NCBI RefSeq assembly: GCF_023715685.1
Contig: NZ_JAMBOQ010000004.1
Span: 1-64,000, forward strand
Direction: 5' to 3'
DNA length: 64,000 nt
Source of the DNA: Priestia aryabhattai
GTDB taxonomy: Bacteria > Bacillota > Bacilli > Bacillales > Bacillaceae_H
Both the position numbers and the translations under genes were made by a program. Of this stretch, positions 39,029 through 47,586 are shown one piece after another. Within the stretch, counting starts at the first letter, position 1; every line of letters starts with the position of its first letter. The notes under the pieces are model-generated. The model searched no databases. It saw nothing but the letters and a program-made list of their open reading frames with translations, and was not told the DNA's origin.

Positions 39029-39451
39029 TTAATGAACTTGATTAGAAATTTCGCTTAATGCTGCACCAGCTTCATCAACATATACATTTACTGTCGCAAG
39101 GTCACCGATTGCGCAGATTCCAACCATATCATTATTCTCCACTACAATAATGCGGCGAATTTGATGATCAGCCATCATACGTGCACACTCATGAATATCA
39201 GTATCCGGAGAACAAGTAATTACATCTTTAGTCATACAATCATGGCAATGAACAGTATTACAATCTTTTCCGTCCGCCACGCAATTTAACACGATATCAC
39301 GGTCTGTAATCATTCCCATTACTCGATTTTCTTGACACACTGGCACAGAACCACAATTAATATCACGCATTAACTTTGCAGCTGCTGTTACTGGGTCATG
39401 CGGTGCACAAGCTTTCACATCTTTGGTCATAACTTCACGTACTGTAGTCAT
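39029..39451 (-). CDS. CBS-domain pair protein
   Basis: A 140-residue cytoplasmic protein made of two CBS motifs (REVMTKDVKACAPHDPVTAA to VMGMITDRDIVLNCVA; CMTKDVITCSPDTDIHECAR to VGICAIGDLATVNVYV), forming one Bateman module that probably binds an adenine nucleotide. It resembles B. subtilis YhcV-like stress proteins. The cysteine- and histidine-rich link (NTVHCHDCMTK) is notable and could bind metal. AAGGAGG precedes the ATG. Ligand and partner are unknown. Confidence 0.82.
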   Translation of the reverse strand: MTTVREVMTKDVKACAPHDPVTAAAKLMRDINCGSVPVCQENRVMGMITDRDIVLNCVADGKDCNTVHCHDCMTKDVITCSPDTDIHECARMMADHQIRRIIVVENNDMVGICAIGDLATVNVYVDEAGAALSEISNQVH

Positions 39452-39699
39452 TTTTAATTCCTCCTTTTAAATCATTCACCTTCGTATTTTCTCCATGCAC
39501 ATGCAGAATATGAGAATCAATAATTTCCTGAAAGCGAAAACGTACAGGGTTTAAAATGAAGAAAGGAAGAAACCTTTTAATAAAAGGCGAATAAAAGAAC
39601 TAACGCAGTGTAGTAAGCACATAAAAACAAGCCTATTACATAAACTAAAGATGATATAATCTAGCTTACATTTTCGTAACGGCAGGAGTTGGGTACATA

Positions 39700-40164
39700 A
39701 TGAAAGGAAAGTTAATGCTTTTGGCAGTACTTTTATTGCCTTGGCTGTCTATAATAAAAGTTGATAAATTTGTCTTTAAAAGATACCTACCTGTTTTGAC
39801 CTTTAGTTCATTAGTTATTGCCTTTATCAGTGAGTTATCTAAAAGCTTTACTTGGTGGAAAGTGAAGAAACCTCTTTTTCCTAAACTTTCAAGCGACATT
39901 TCTTTTCTCTTTGGACCATTTTTTATAGCTACTTTTTGGGTGTTCAAGTTAACCTACGGAAGTTTCAAAAAATATTTGTTGCTTAACGTTCTATTTGATT
40001 ATCTATTTGCTTATCCTTTGACCAGTCTGGCAGAAAAACTAAAGGTATACAAAATGGTAAACATGACGCGTTTTCAACTTTTTTTAATCTCAATTGCGAC
40101 TGCTCTTATTAATTATTTATATCAGCATTTTATAGAAGATGTATTAAGGCAGAGAAGACAATAG
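39700..40164 (+). CDS. Small multi-span membrane protein, paralogue of 30798-31247
   Basis: A 154-residue protein with about five spans. It shares with the 30798-31247 protein LLPWLSI, a TWWKVK motif, LFGPFF-(12)-TYGSFKKYL, and LFAYPLTSLAEKL. AGGAG lies 12 bases before the ATG. No family is recognised. Its single-gene context gives no role. Confidence 0.62.
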   Translation: MKGKLMLLAVLLLPWLSIIKVDKFVFKRYLPVLTFSSLVIAFISELSKSFTWWKVKKPLFPKLSSDISFLFGPFFIATFWVFKLTYGSFKKYLLLNVLFDYLFAYPLTSLAEKLKVYKMVNMTRFQLFLISIATALINYLYQHFIEDVLRQRRQ

Positions 40165-40470
40165 CTGATATATTACCATGCCAATTTCAAATTAATGCTT
40201 AATAAAAAAGATTTATTAAACACACGGAAGCAAATTAATTTTCTAAGGTTAATTTTACGATAGAGTATTTCTTATCGCTAAAATAATTTACAAATTTCTA
40301 AAAGCAGAGGTAAAACACAAATCAGCTATTTTTAAATGAGGAGTGAAAATTTATTTATTTTAAATATTATACAAATATCCTAAAAATAGGGTCATTTATG
40401 CAATAACTAGAGTAGAAAGTGATTTATTTTTCTGAATTTTTATAATAATAATTGTTTTTATTATTGAAAA

Positions 40471-40484
40471 TGTAAGTGCTTTCA
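40471..40484. promoter_or_regulatory. cre-like site upstream of kdgK
   Basis: TGTAAGTGCTTTCA has one mismatch (T for the central C) to TGWAANCGNTNWCA. It sits 12 bases from the operator array, suggesting CcpA control of the operon. Confidence 0.5.
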
Positions 40485-40496
40485 ATTATACTTTTA

Positions 40497-40536
40497 ATAA
40501 ATCGATTTACAAAACCGGTTTACAAAACCGATTTAC
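40497..40536. promoter_or_regulatory. Three tandem LacI-type operator boxes
   Basis: ATAAATCGATTTAC, CAAAACCGGTTTAC and CAAAACCGATTTAC follow each other at an exact 13-base period, each built on AAAYCGRTTT with a central CG, typical of LacI-family operators. The perfect palindrome GTAAATCGATTTAC recurs at 47471-47484 before the transporter. Both flank the LacI gene of the same cluster, so it is the probable binder. Confidence 0.75.
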
Positions 40537-40649
40537 TTTAAAAACTTTGTTTAACTTTAGACACACTCAATTGTTTATTTGGCTTTAACAAGATTAGCTA
40601 GTACATCATATAAGAAAAGTTATATCTAGTCAGAAAGGTAGGCGATTTA

Positions 40650-41606
40650 ATGTCCTCTACATGTGGTGTTTTCACTTTAGGTGATGCTATGATTACTCTC
40701 AACCCATCCATAACAGGACCTCTGCGATTTGTACCAAATTTTGAACGAAAGGTGGGAGGGGCTGAACTTAATTTTGCTGTTGGCTGTGCACGACTTGGGC
40801 TACGTACAAAATGGCTGAGTCGTTTAGGAAAAGATGAATTTGGTCGTTTCATTTATAACTTTGCACGTGGTGAAGGAATAGATATGGAGTACGTTTCGTT
40901 TATAAATGGCTTTTCTACATCTCTAAACTTTAAAGAAATTAGAGAAGATGGTTCAGGAAAAACTTTTTATTATCGACATCAGTCTCCGATTTTAACATTA
41001 GAACCAGAAGATATTCAGGAGACGATGTTTGAGAACATTCATTTAATACATATAACGGGTGTGTTCTTAGCTATAGACTATAAAAATATTGAAATTGTCA
41101 AAAGGGTAATTGAAATTGCGGCAAAAAGAGGAATCCCTGTTTCATTCGACCCTAATATAAGACTGAAGTTATGGACAATTGAAGAGGCACGATCCGTTTA
41201 TTTTGAAATTTTTCCACATGTTGATATTTTGCTAACTGGACTTGATGAAATAAAGATGATCACAGAAAGTAATTCTGAAAGTGAGTTAGCAAACCTAGCC
41301 AGACGTTACAGTATCGATCAACTTGTAATCAAAGACGGTGCGAATGGTTCGAAGGTATACAGCAATGGAAAGTGGTATCGAAAGACTGCTTTTAAAGTTA
41401 AAGCGATAGACACAGTCGGTGCAGGAGATGGTTTTGATGCTGGCTATGTATATGGATATTTACATGGATTACCTTTAGATGAAAGACTAGAACTTGGGAA
41501 TAGTGTAGGAGCTCTAGTTACGACTGTATCAGGAGATAATGAAGGGTTGCCTTACTTAGAAGAAGTTTCAGCTTTTATGCAGAAAGAAGCGATTATTGAA
41601 AGGTAG
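40650..41606 (+). CDS. kdgK: 2-keto-3-deoxygluconate kinase
   Basis: A 318-residue PfkB-family sugar kinase that phosphorylates KDG to KDPG. N-terminal FTLGDAMITLNPSITGPLRF and KVGGAELNFAVGCARLGLRT form the sugar site; the C-terminal signature IDTVGAGDGFDAGYVYGYLH has the catalytic Asp and anion hole. Its position with kdgA, uxuA, uxuB and uxaA makes KDG the substrate. AAAGG lies before the ATG. It heads the operon, behind a cre-like site and three operator boxes. Confidence 0.9.
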   Translation: MSSTCGVFTLGDAMITLNPSITGPLRFVPNFERKVGGAELNFAVGCARLGLRTKWLSRLGKDEFGRFIYNFARGEGIDMEYVSFINGFSTSLNFKEIREDGSGKTFYYRHQSPILTLEPEDIQETMFENIHLIHITGVFLAIDYKNIEIVKRVIEIAAKRGIPVSFDPNIRLKLWTIEEARSVYFEIFPHVDILLTGLDEIKMITESNSESELANLARRYSIDQLVIKDGANGSKVYSNGKWYRKTAFKVKAIDTVGAGDGFDAGYVYGYLHGLPLDERLELGNSVGALVTTVSGDNEGLPYLEEVSAFMQKEAIIER

Positions 41607-41689
41607 ATTAATAGAAGTTATCAGAATATAAATCTGGTTATTCTAACTATTTAAATGGTAATTTTAATTTTCATGTAGGGGGGATAAAA

Positions 41690-42700
41690 ATGTCCACAGT
41701 AACTGTACCAGTGGAAGAAGTCAAACAGCTAGTTATTGAAAAGTTCACTGAGGAAAAGATAAACAAAGCGTACGCAGAAAAAATTGCAGACGTTTTGATT
41801 CACGCAGATTTGAGAAATGTAAATTCACATGGTGTATTAAGAACAGAGCACTACATAAATCGTTTGCGAGCGGGTGGAATTAATTCTGATGCTAACATTT
41901 CTTTTCGTTCTACGGGACCTGTAACTGGAATTGTTGACGGAGATGACGGGTTTGGTCATGTAATTGGTGATATTGCTGTTAATCATGCGATTAAGATGGC
42001 TCGTGAAAATGGAGTTGGCATGATTACTGTTATAAACAGCAGCCACTGCGGTGCATTAAGTTATTTTGTTCAAAAAGCAACAGAAGTCGAATTAATTGGA
42101 ATGGCCATGACACACACAGATAGGATTGTTGTACCGTTTGGAGGAAAAATACCTTTTCTTGGAACGAATCCAATTGCTTATGGTATACCTGCAAAAACAA
42201 AAAAGCCATTCATTCTTGATATGGCCACCTCCAATGTAGCTTTCGGAAAAATTCTTCAAGCGCGTGAAGAAGGAAAAGAAATTCCTGCAAGCTGGGGAGT
42301 AGACAAGAATGGTGTTCCTGTCACAGATCCTAACAAGGTCGTTTCTCTTTCTACATTTGGCGGACCTAAAGGGTACGGTTTATCTGTGATTGTAGATGTA
42401 TTTTCTGGATTGCTATCCGGAGCTGCATTTGGCCCTCACATTAGTAAAATGTACGGCGATCTTGATAAAAAAAGAAAGCTTGGTCACTATTTTTGTGTAA
42501 TAAATCCTTCTTTCTTTACAGATAAAAATCACTTTTTAGAACAAATGGATCAAATGATAGAAGAGCTTCAGCAAGTACCGCCCGCTCCGGCAACTGAACG
42601 TGTATATGTGCCAGGAGAAATTGAACAGTTACATGAAGAAAGAAACCTAGAACAAGGGATTACGATCGCCTCAAGTGTATATGAATTTCTAAAGAAGTAG
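41690..42700 (+). CDS. Malate/L-lactate (Ldh_2) family dehydrogenase
   Basis: A 336-residue NAD(P)-dependent oxidoreductase of the Ldh_2/MDH family (relatives: YiaK diketogulonate reductase, AllD ureidoglycolate dehydrogenase). Catalytic His is in [19 protein letters not shown]; the cofactor region is [14 protein letters not shown] and [29 protein letters not shown] is a family mark. It lies between kdgK and a zinc dehydrogenase, so a keto-sugar acid or aldonate is the expected substrate. Whether it reduces or oxidises in this pathway is unclear. Confidence 0.82.
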   Translation: MSTVTVPVEEVKQLVIEKFTEEKINKAYAEKIADVLIHADLRNVNSHGVLRTEHYINRLRAGGINSDANISFRSTGPVTGIVDGDDGFGHVIGDIAVNHAIKMARENGVGMITVINSSHCGALSYFVQKATEVELIGMAMTHTDRIVVPFGGKIPFLGTNPIAYGIPAKTKKPFILDMATSNVAFGKILQAREEGKEIPASWGVDKNGVPVTDPNKVVSLSTFGGPKGYGLSVIVDVFSGLLSGAAFGPHISKMYGDLDKKRKLGHYFCVINPSFFTDKNHFLEQMDQMIEELQQVPPAPATERVYVPGEIEQLHEERNLEQGITIASSVYEFLKK

Positions 42701-42708
42701 GTGGAAAA

Positions 42709-43728
42709 ATGAAAGCGGTTCAAATCAAACAAGCTCATAAACTCGTTATCCAAGAAACAGAAAAACCAAAAATTTTAAATCCTACAGATGTTTTAGTTAA
42801 GACAAAGCGAGTGGGAATTTGCGGATCTGATATGCATATCTATCATGGTACAAATCCCCTTGCTACTTTACCACGTGTCGTTGGTCATGAAGTAGCAGGA
42901 GAAGTTATGGAGATTGGTAAGAGCGTTACCGGTATCCAAATTGGTGATCATGTAGTTGTAGAACCTATTAATTACTGTGGGGGGTGCTACGCATGCCAAA
43001 AAAAGAGGCCAAACGTGTGTGAAAATCTATCCGTGTTCGGTGTTCATGAAGATGGCGGTATGAGGGAATGGTTCGTACTTCCAGAGAAGCAACTTCATGT
43101 CGTAGACTCAACTCTCCCCTGGGAAGAAATCGTATTGGCAGAACCTTACACTATAGGTGCCCAAGCTGTTTGGAGGGGTGAGGTAGAAAAAGGAGATACG
43201 GTACTTATTCAGGGAGCAGGACCTATTGGGATTTGTATATTAAAATTAGCAAAACTTCAAGGGGCAACTGTGATGATGACAGATTTAAGTGAAGAGCGAT
43301 TAGGGTTTGCGAATGAAAATGGAGCTGATGTTACCGTTCATGCTGGGCAGGAAGACGTTCGACATCGAGTTAAAGAATGGACTAATGGAAAAGGAGCAAA
43401 CGTAGTAATTGATGCCGTGTGCTTACCAAATACGTTTCAATTGTCCTTTGAAGTAGTATCTGCTGCAGGAAGGATAGTCGTGCTTGGATTTGACGAAAGA
43501 CCTTCTGCTATCCCGCAGCTGCCTATTACTAAAAAAGAAATAACAGTAACAGGATCGCGATTGCAAACAAATCAATTTCCAAAAATTGTTCAATTATTAA
43601 ATGGAAAGAAGCTTTGTCATAACGGTTTAATAACGCATCAATTTGCATTAGAGGAAGTACAAGAGGCGTTTAAATTTGTAGAAGCACATCCAGAACAAGT
43701 TCGTAAAGCCATTATTGTATTTGACTAA
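42709..43728 (+). CDS. Zinc-dependent alcohol dehydrogenase, possible L-gulonate 5-dehydrogenase
   Basis: A 339-residue medium-chain dehydrogenase. Catalytic zinc ligands are Cys in [14 protein letters not shown] and His-Glu in [10 protein letters not shown]; structural zinc cysteines are [15 protein letters not shown]. The nucleotide fold shows [18 protein letters not shown]. It begins eight bases after the Ldh_2 gene and is followed ten bases later by kdgA, then uxuA and uxuB. In this arm it could oxidise L-gulonate at C5 to D-fructuronate, the substrate of UxuB, as known L-gulonate dehydrogenases do. That assignment is contextual inference. Confidence 0.8.
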   Translation: MKAVQIKQAHKLVIQETEKPKILNPTDVLVKTKRVGICGSDMHIYHGTNPLATLPRVVGHEVAGEVMEIGKSVTGIQIGDHVVVEPINYCGGCYACQKKRPNVCENLSVFGVHEDGGMREWFVLPEKQLHVVDSTLPWEEIVLAEPYTIGAQAVWRGEVEKGDTVLIQGAGPIGICILKLAKLQGATVMMTDLSEERLGFANENGADVTVHAGQEDVRHRVKEWTNGKGANVVIDAVCLPNTFQLSFEVVSAAGRIVVLGFDERPSAIPQLPITKKEITVTGSRLQTNQFPKIVQLLNGKKLCHNGLITHQFALEEVQEAFKFVEAHPEQVRKAIIVFD

Positions 43729-43738
43729 GGAGGAAAAA

Positions 43739-44377
43739 ATGAATAAATATTCAACTGTTAACGCATTAACAAATACAAAGGTAGTCGCTGTCATTCGTGG
43801 GAAAGATGCGAATGAAGCAACTGAATTATCTAAAGCAGCGGTAGAAGGCGGTATTAAAGCAATCGAGTTAACGTATACTACTCCTCAAATTGAAGATACA
43901 TTTAGAGCCTTAAAAGAGCTAGATGTCCTTTTAGGAGCAGGTTCTGTACTAGATTCAGAAACAGCTCGTCATGCTATTTTAAATGGTGCAAAATTTATTG
44001 TAAGTTCTCACTTTGTTGAAGATGTGGCTAAACTTTGCAATCGATACGGTATTCCTTATATGCCCGGATGTATGAGCATTCGAGAAATGGCTAGTGCTCT
44101 TGAACTAGGATGCGACATTCTTAAACTATTTCCTGCAGGTCACTTTGATCCATCTTTTATTAAAGCAGTAAATGGTCCTCTACCTAACGTAAAAATTATG
44201 CCTACAGGCGGAATTAACTTAAATAACATGGAAGAATGGCTAAACGCAGGTGCTGTAGCCATTGGTATTGGGAGTGATTTAAACAAAGCTTATCAAAATG
44301 GTGGGTATGAAGCTGTTGTTCAATTAAGTAAGAAATATATGGGGAAAAGTATTACACTAACGGAGGTGTTATCATGA
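43739..44377 (+). CDS. kdgA: KDPG aldolase (2-dehydro-3-deoxyphosphogluconate aldolase)
   Basis: A 212-residue class-I aldolase cleaving KDPG to pyruvate and glyceraldehyde-3-phosphate. Signature positions: VVAVIRGKDANEATELSKAA, catalytic Glu in AIELTYTTPQ, GAGSVLDSETARHAI, and the Schiff-base Lys in CDILKLFPAGHFDPSFIKAV, with PTGGINLNNMEEWLNAGAVA. I start at MNKYSTV after AAGGAGG. It overlaps uxuA by four bases (ATGA), so translation is coupled. Confidence 0.92.
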   Translation: MNKYSTVNALTNTKVVAVIRGKDANEATELSKAAVEGGIKAIELTYTTPQIEDTFRALKELDVLLGAGSVLDSETARHAILNGAKFIVSSHFVEDVAKLCNRYGIPYMPGCMSIREMASALELGCDILKLFPAGHFDPSFIKAVNGPLPNVKIMPTGGINLNNMEEWLNAGAVAIGIGSDLNKAYQNGGYEAVVQLSKKYMGKSITLTEVLS

Positions 44378-45471
44378 ATATTACCTTTAGATGGTATGGA
44401 AAAGGAAATGATACAGTTACTTTGGAACAGGTTAAACAAATTCCCGGGGTAAAAGGAATTGTTTGGGCATTGCATGAAAAGCCTGTAGGGGATGTATGGG
44501 AAATAGAAGAAATCCAAAAAGAAATCGAGTATATTCAATCATTTGGTTTTCATACGGATGTTGTTGAAAGCGTTAATGTTCACGAATCTATTAAATTAGG
44601 GAATGCAGAGCGAGAACTTTATATCGAGAACTATAAACAGACAATTCGTAATCTCGCAGAATTTGGTGTCAAAGTCATTTGTTATAACTTTATGCCAATC
44701 TTTGACTGGACTCGTACTGAAATGTTTCATCCTTTAGCGGATGGATCTACTGCCTTATTTTATGAAAAAGGAAAAGTAGAAAATATTGATCCTAAAGAGC
44801 TAATTCATACTGTGACAGCAGCCTCAGATCTGACGTTACCTGGGTGGGAGCCTGAAAAGCTGGATCACATTTCTGAGCTATTTGAGGCTTACAAAAAGAT
44901 AAACGAAGATTTATTATGGGAAAATTTAGAGTTTTTCCTTAGAGAAGTATTACCTGTGGCAGAGGAATGTGGAATTAAATTGGCCATTCATCCGGATGAT
45001 CCACCTTGGTCTATTTTTGGGTTACCGCGTATTATTACAGGCGAAACAAGCTATGAAAAATTGATGGCTATATCCGGTTCACCATCTAACGCGTTCACTT
45101 TATGTACAGGATCAATGGGCGCTAATCCTAAAAATAATATGGTGGAGATTGCTAAAAAATATGCTTCCCGTTCGCCTTTTGCCCATGTTCGCAATGTAAA
45201 AATCTATGAGAACGGCGACTTTGTAGAAACTTCTCATTATACACAAGATGGATCCATCAACATTCAAGGTGTTGTAGAAGAATTAAGCAATCAAAACTAT
45301 AGCGGTTACGTAAGACCTGATCATGGTCGTCATATTTGGGGAGAAGTTTGTCGCCCTGGCTACGGGTTATATGACCGAGCCTTAGGAATCATGTACTTAC
45401 TTGGTCTATGGGATGCTCATCAAGTCAATAAGGCAGGGGAGAAAGAATGGGTTCAATTCACGAAAATTTAA
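44374..45471 (+). CDS. uxuA: D-mannonate dehydratase
   Basis: A 365-residue TIM-barrel enzyme converting D-mannonate to KDG. Family motifs: MNITFRWYGKGNDTVTLEQV, KVICYNFMPIFDWTRT, the metal-site LAIHPDDPPWSIFGLPRI, the CTGSMGANPKN loop, HVRNVK, and the C-terminal VRPDHGRHIWGE metal-binding sequence. Length is typical (about 360). The start overlaps kdgA and its end overlaps uxuB by 25 bases, the tightest part of the operon. Confidence 0.93.
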   Translation: MNITFRWYGKGNDTVTLEQVKQIPGVKGIVWALHEKPVGDVWEIEEIQKEIEYIQSFGFHTDVVESVNVHESIKLGNAERELYIENYKQTIRNLAEFGVKVICYNFMPIFDWTRTEMFHPLADGSTALFYEKGKVENIDPKELIHTVTAASDLTLPGWEPEKLDHISELFEAYKKINEDLLWENLEFFLREVLPVAEECGIKLAIHPDDPPWSIFGLPRIITGETSYEKLMAISGSPSNAFTLCTGSMGANPKNNMVEIAKKYASRSPFAHVRNVKIYENGDFVETSHYTQDGSINIQGVVEELSNQNYSGYVRPDHGRHIWGEVCRPGYGLYDRALGIMYLLGLWDAHQVNKAGEKEWVQFTKI

Positions 45472-46283
45472 CTGGAAGAGTTGCTGTAATTACTGGGGGT
45501 AGCGGTGTACTTTGTTCTAAAATGGCACAAGAATTAGCAAGGCAAGGTATGAAAGTAGCTATCTTGAACAGAACTATCGATAAAGGAAGAGAAGTAGTTA
45601 ATGAGATTACAGAATTAGGTAGAACGGCTATTTCCGTTAAGGCCGATGTGTTAGATAGAGATTCTTTATTACATGCAAGAGAAGAAATTCTTAAAACATT
45701 TGGCCGTATTGATTTACTTATTAACGGTGCGGGTGGGAATCATCCTGATGCTATTACAGAGGGAGAAAAATATAGCGAAAAGGTGGAGGAAAAAACATTT
45801 TTTGATTTAGACGAAAATGGTTTTTCACAAGTGTTTTCTAGTAATTTCATAGGAACGTTTTTAGCTAGTCAAGTTTTTGGAAAAGCTTTATTAGAAGCGA
45901 GGTCCCCTGTTATTATTAATATTTCTTCTATGAGTTCATATGCACCGATGACAAAAGTACCAGCCTATAGTGCTGCTAAAGCTTCTATTAATAACTTTAC
46001 CATGTGGATGGCTGTTCATTTTGCTGAAGCTGGCTTACGAGTAAATGCTATCGCTCCAGGATTCTTTTTAACAAAACAAAATCGAGATTTATTGCTTAAT
46101 AATGATGGAAGCTTAACAGAAAGATCCAACAAAATTATCACTTCGACACCAATGAAGCGGTTTGGAAAACCAGAGGATTTACTTGGAACATTACTTTGGC
46201 TTGCAGATGAAACGTATTCCGGCTTCGTTACGGGTATCACAGTACCAGTTGATGGAGGGTTCATGGCTTACGCAGGCGTCTAG
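45447..46283 (+). CDS. uxuB: SDR-type D-mannonate oxidoreductase (fructuronate reductase)
   Basis: A 278-residue short-chain dehydrogenase that reduces D-fructuronate to D-mannonate. Cofactor motif AVITGGSGVLCSKMA, NGAGGNHP, active-site Ser in IINISSMSSYAPMTK, catalytic Tyr and Lys in YSAAKAS, and VDGGFMAYAGV at the end. The NGAGGNHPDA insertion matches the Bacillus YjmF/UxuB type, unrelated in fold to E. coli UxuB. The start follows GGGGAGA inside uxuA. It is the last gene before the LacI regulator. Confidence 0.88.
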   Translation: MGSIHENLTGRVAVITGGSGVLCSKMAQELARQGMKVAILNRTIDKGREVVNEITELGRTAISVKADVLDRDSLLHAREEILKTFGRIDLLINGAGGNHPDAITEGEKYSEKVEEKTFFDLDENGFSQVFSSNFIGTFLASQVFGKALLEARSPVIINISSMSSYAPMTKVPAYSAAKASINNFTMWMAVHFAEAGLRVNAIAPGFFLTKQNRDLLLNNDGSLTERSNKIITSTPMKRFGKPEDLLGTLLWLADETYSGFVTGITVPVDGGFMAYAGV

Positions 46284-46425
46284 ACTATGATATCCATTGT
46301 CAAATTGAGCCGTAAAAATAAAAACTATCAACAAATAATTGTAAATACATTCCTAATACAATAAAATATTGTTTGATTACATGAATCATGGATCAATTAC
46401 TCTTTATAAGTTAGGGATGAATGAT

Positions 46426-47427
46426 ATGACCAAGGTAACTATTGCAGATGTAGCTAAACATGCTAAGGTATCCAAAAGTACAATCTCTCAGTTTTTGAAC
46501 AAGCGATATGAACATATGAGTGAAAAGACCAGAAAAAAGATTGAAGAAGCAATTAAAGATTTAAACTATGAACCTAATATTTTGGCCCGTAGTTTAAAGC
46601 AAAAATCGACGTTTACAGTAGGAGTTGTTGTTGCGAATATACTTCATACGTTTTCAACTCAAATTATACGTGCAATAGAGAACTATTTTTACAATCAGGG
46701 ATTCCATATCATTGTTTGTAACGCTGATGATGAGCCGGATAAAGAAAAAAATTATATTCAAATGTTAAAAGCAAAACAAGTAGATGGTATTATTATTTTC
46801 CCTACAGGAGGCAATCCAGACTTATATAAGCGAATGAAAAAAGAAAATTTTCCTATTGTATTTATGGATCGAACCATTCAGGAACTTGAAATCGCTACGG
46901 TCATGCTTGATAATCACTTAGCGGCTAAGCTGGCAATTGATCACTTTGTTGAAAAAGGATATAAGGATATTGCTATTGTAACTACGTCCATCATTCGAAA
47001 TATTAGCCCGCGGGTGGAGCGGATCGAAGGATATAAATCTTCATTATTGTTACATGGAATAAACCCCAATGAAGATTATATTAAAACAGCAGATATAGAA
47101 AAGATTTCAGAAGCGCTTTCTGAATTATTCATTTTATCCCAGCCGCCTAAGGCAATATTAGCAGGGAACGATATCGTTCTTAATGAAGTTCTGCAATATA
47201 TAAAAAAAGAAAACTTAAGAATACCACAAGACCTAGCCGTTATTGGTATTGACGAGGTATCGTTTGCAAAGCTTTATACGCCAACAATTACCACTATTAA
47301 ACAGCCAACCGTGCAAATGGCGAATTTAGCAGCAGAACTTCTTTTTAATCAAATCAATAAAACGGATAAAATCGATACTAGCATCCATCGTTTGAAACCA
47401 GTTCTGCTTCTTGGCACTTCTTGTTAG
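46426..47427 (+). CDS. LacI-family regulator of the hexuronate/aldonate cluster
   Basis: A 333-residue repressor: helix-turn-helix TIADVAKHAKVSKSTISQFL, hinge EKTRKKIEEAIKDLNYEPNI (L-A-R-S-L-K follows), and a periplasmic-binding-like effector core (VGVVVANILHTFSTQIIRAI; VAVIGIDEVSFAKLYTPTI-type sequence near the end). It resembles ExuR/KdgR regulators. I start at MTKVTIADVA; longer frames lack a site. The palindrome GTAAATCGATTTAC lies 44 bases after its stop, before the transporter, and related boxes lie before kdgK, so these are its probable operators. KDG or a uronate is the likely inducer (inference). Confidence 0.87.
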   Translation: MTKVTIADVAKHAKVSKSTISQFLNKRYEHMSEKTRKKIEEAIKDLNYEPNILARSLKQKSTFTVGVVVANILHTFSTQIIRAIENYFYNQGFHIIVCNADDEPDKEKNYIQMLKAKQVDGIIIFPTGGNPDLYKRMKKENFPIVFMDRTIQELEIATVMLDNHLAAKLAIDHFVEKGYKDIAIVTTSIIRNISPRVERIEGYKSSLLLHGINPNEDYIKTADIEKISEALSELFILSQPPKAILAGNDIVLNEVLQYIKKENLRIPQDLAVIGIDEVSFAKLYTPTITTIKQPTVQMANLAAELLFNQINKTDKIDTSIHRLKPVLLLGTSC

Positions 47428-47470
47428 AAACCATCAAGCAAAAAAGGAACACTTTTTTGCTTGGTTCTTA

Positions 47471-47484
47471 GTAAATCGATTTAC
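47471..47484. promoter_or_regulatory. LacI-type operator before the transporter gene
   Basis: GTAAATCGATTTAC is a perfect 14-base palindrome (16 with the flanking A and T) about 100 bases before the transporter start. It matches the tandem boxes before kdgK. Confidence 0.8.
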
Positions 47485-47535
47485 TTTTAAAATCACCTTA
47501 CTTGAAGAAAGAAATTATTTAACTTTGGCTTATAA

Positions 47536-47549
47536 TGGAATCGCTTTCA
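47536..47549. promoter_or_regulatory. cre-like site at the transporter promoter
   Basis: TGGAATCGCTTTCA has one mismatch (G for W) to the cre consensus. It directly overlaps a TATAAT (47531-47536), as expected for CcpA repression. Confidence 0.55.
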
Positions 47550-47586
47550 AAAAAGCAATGGGCTGTACAAACAAAGGGGGGTATTT

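Larger units (their letters stand above)
40165..40649. promoter_or_regulatory. Regulatory region of the kdgK operon
   Basis: It holds a cre-like site (40471-40484) and three tandem operator-like boxes (40497-40536), then about 110 bases of leader. The leftmost 300 bases are AT-rich with nothing recognised. Confidence 0.6.
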
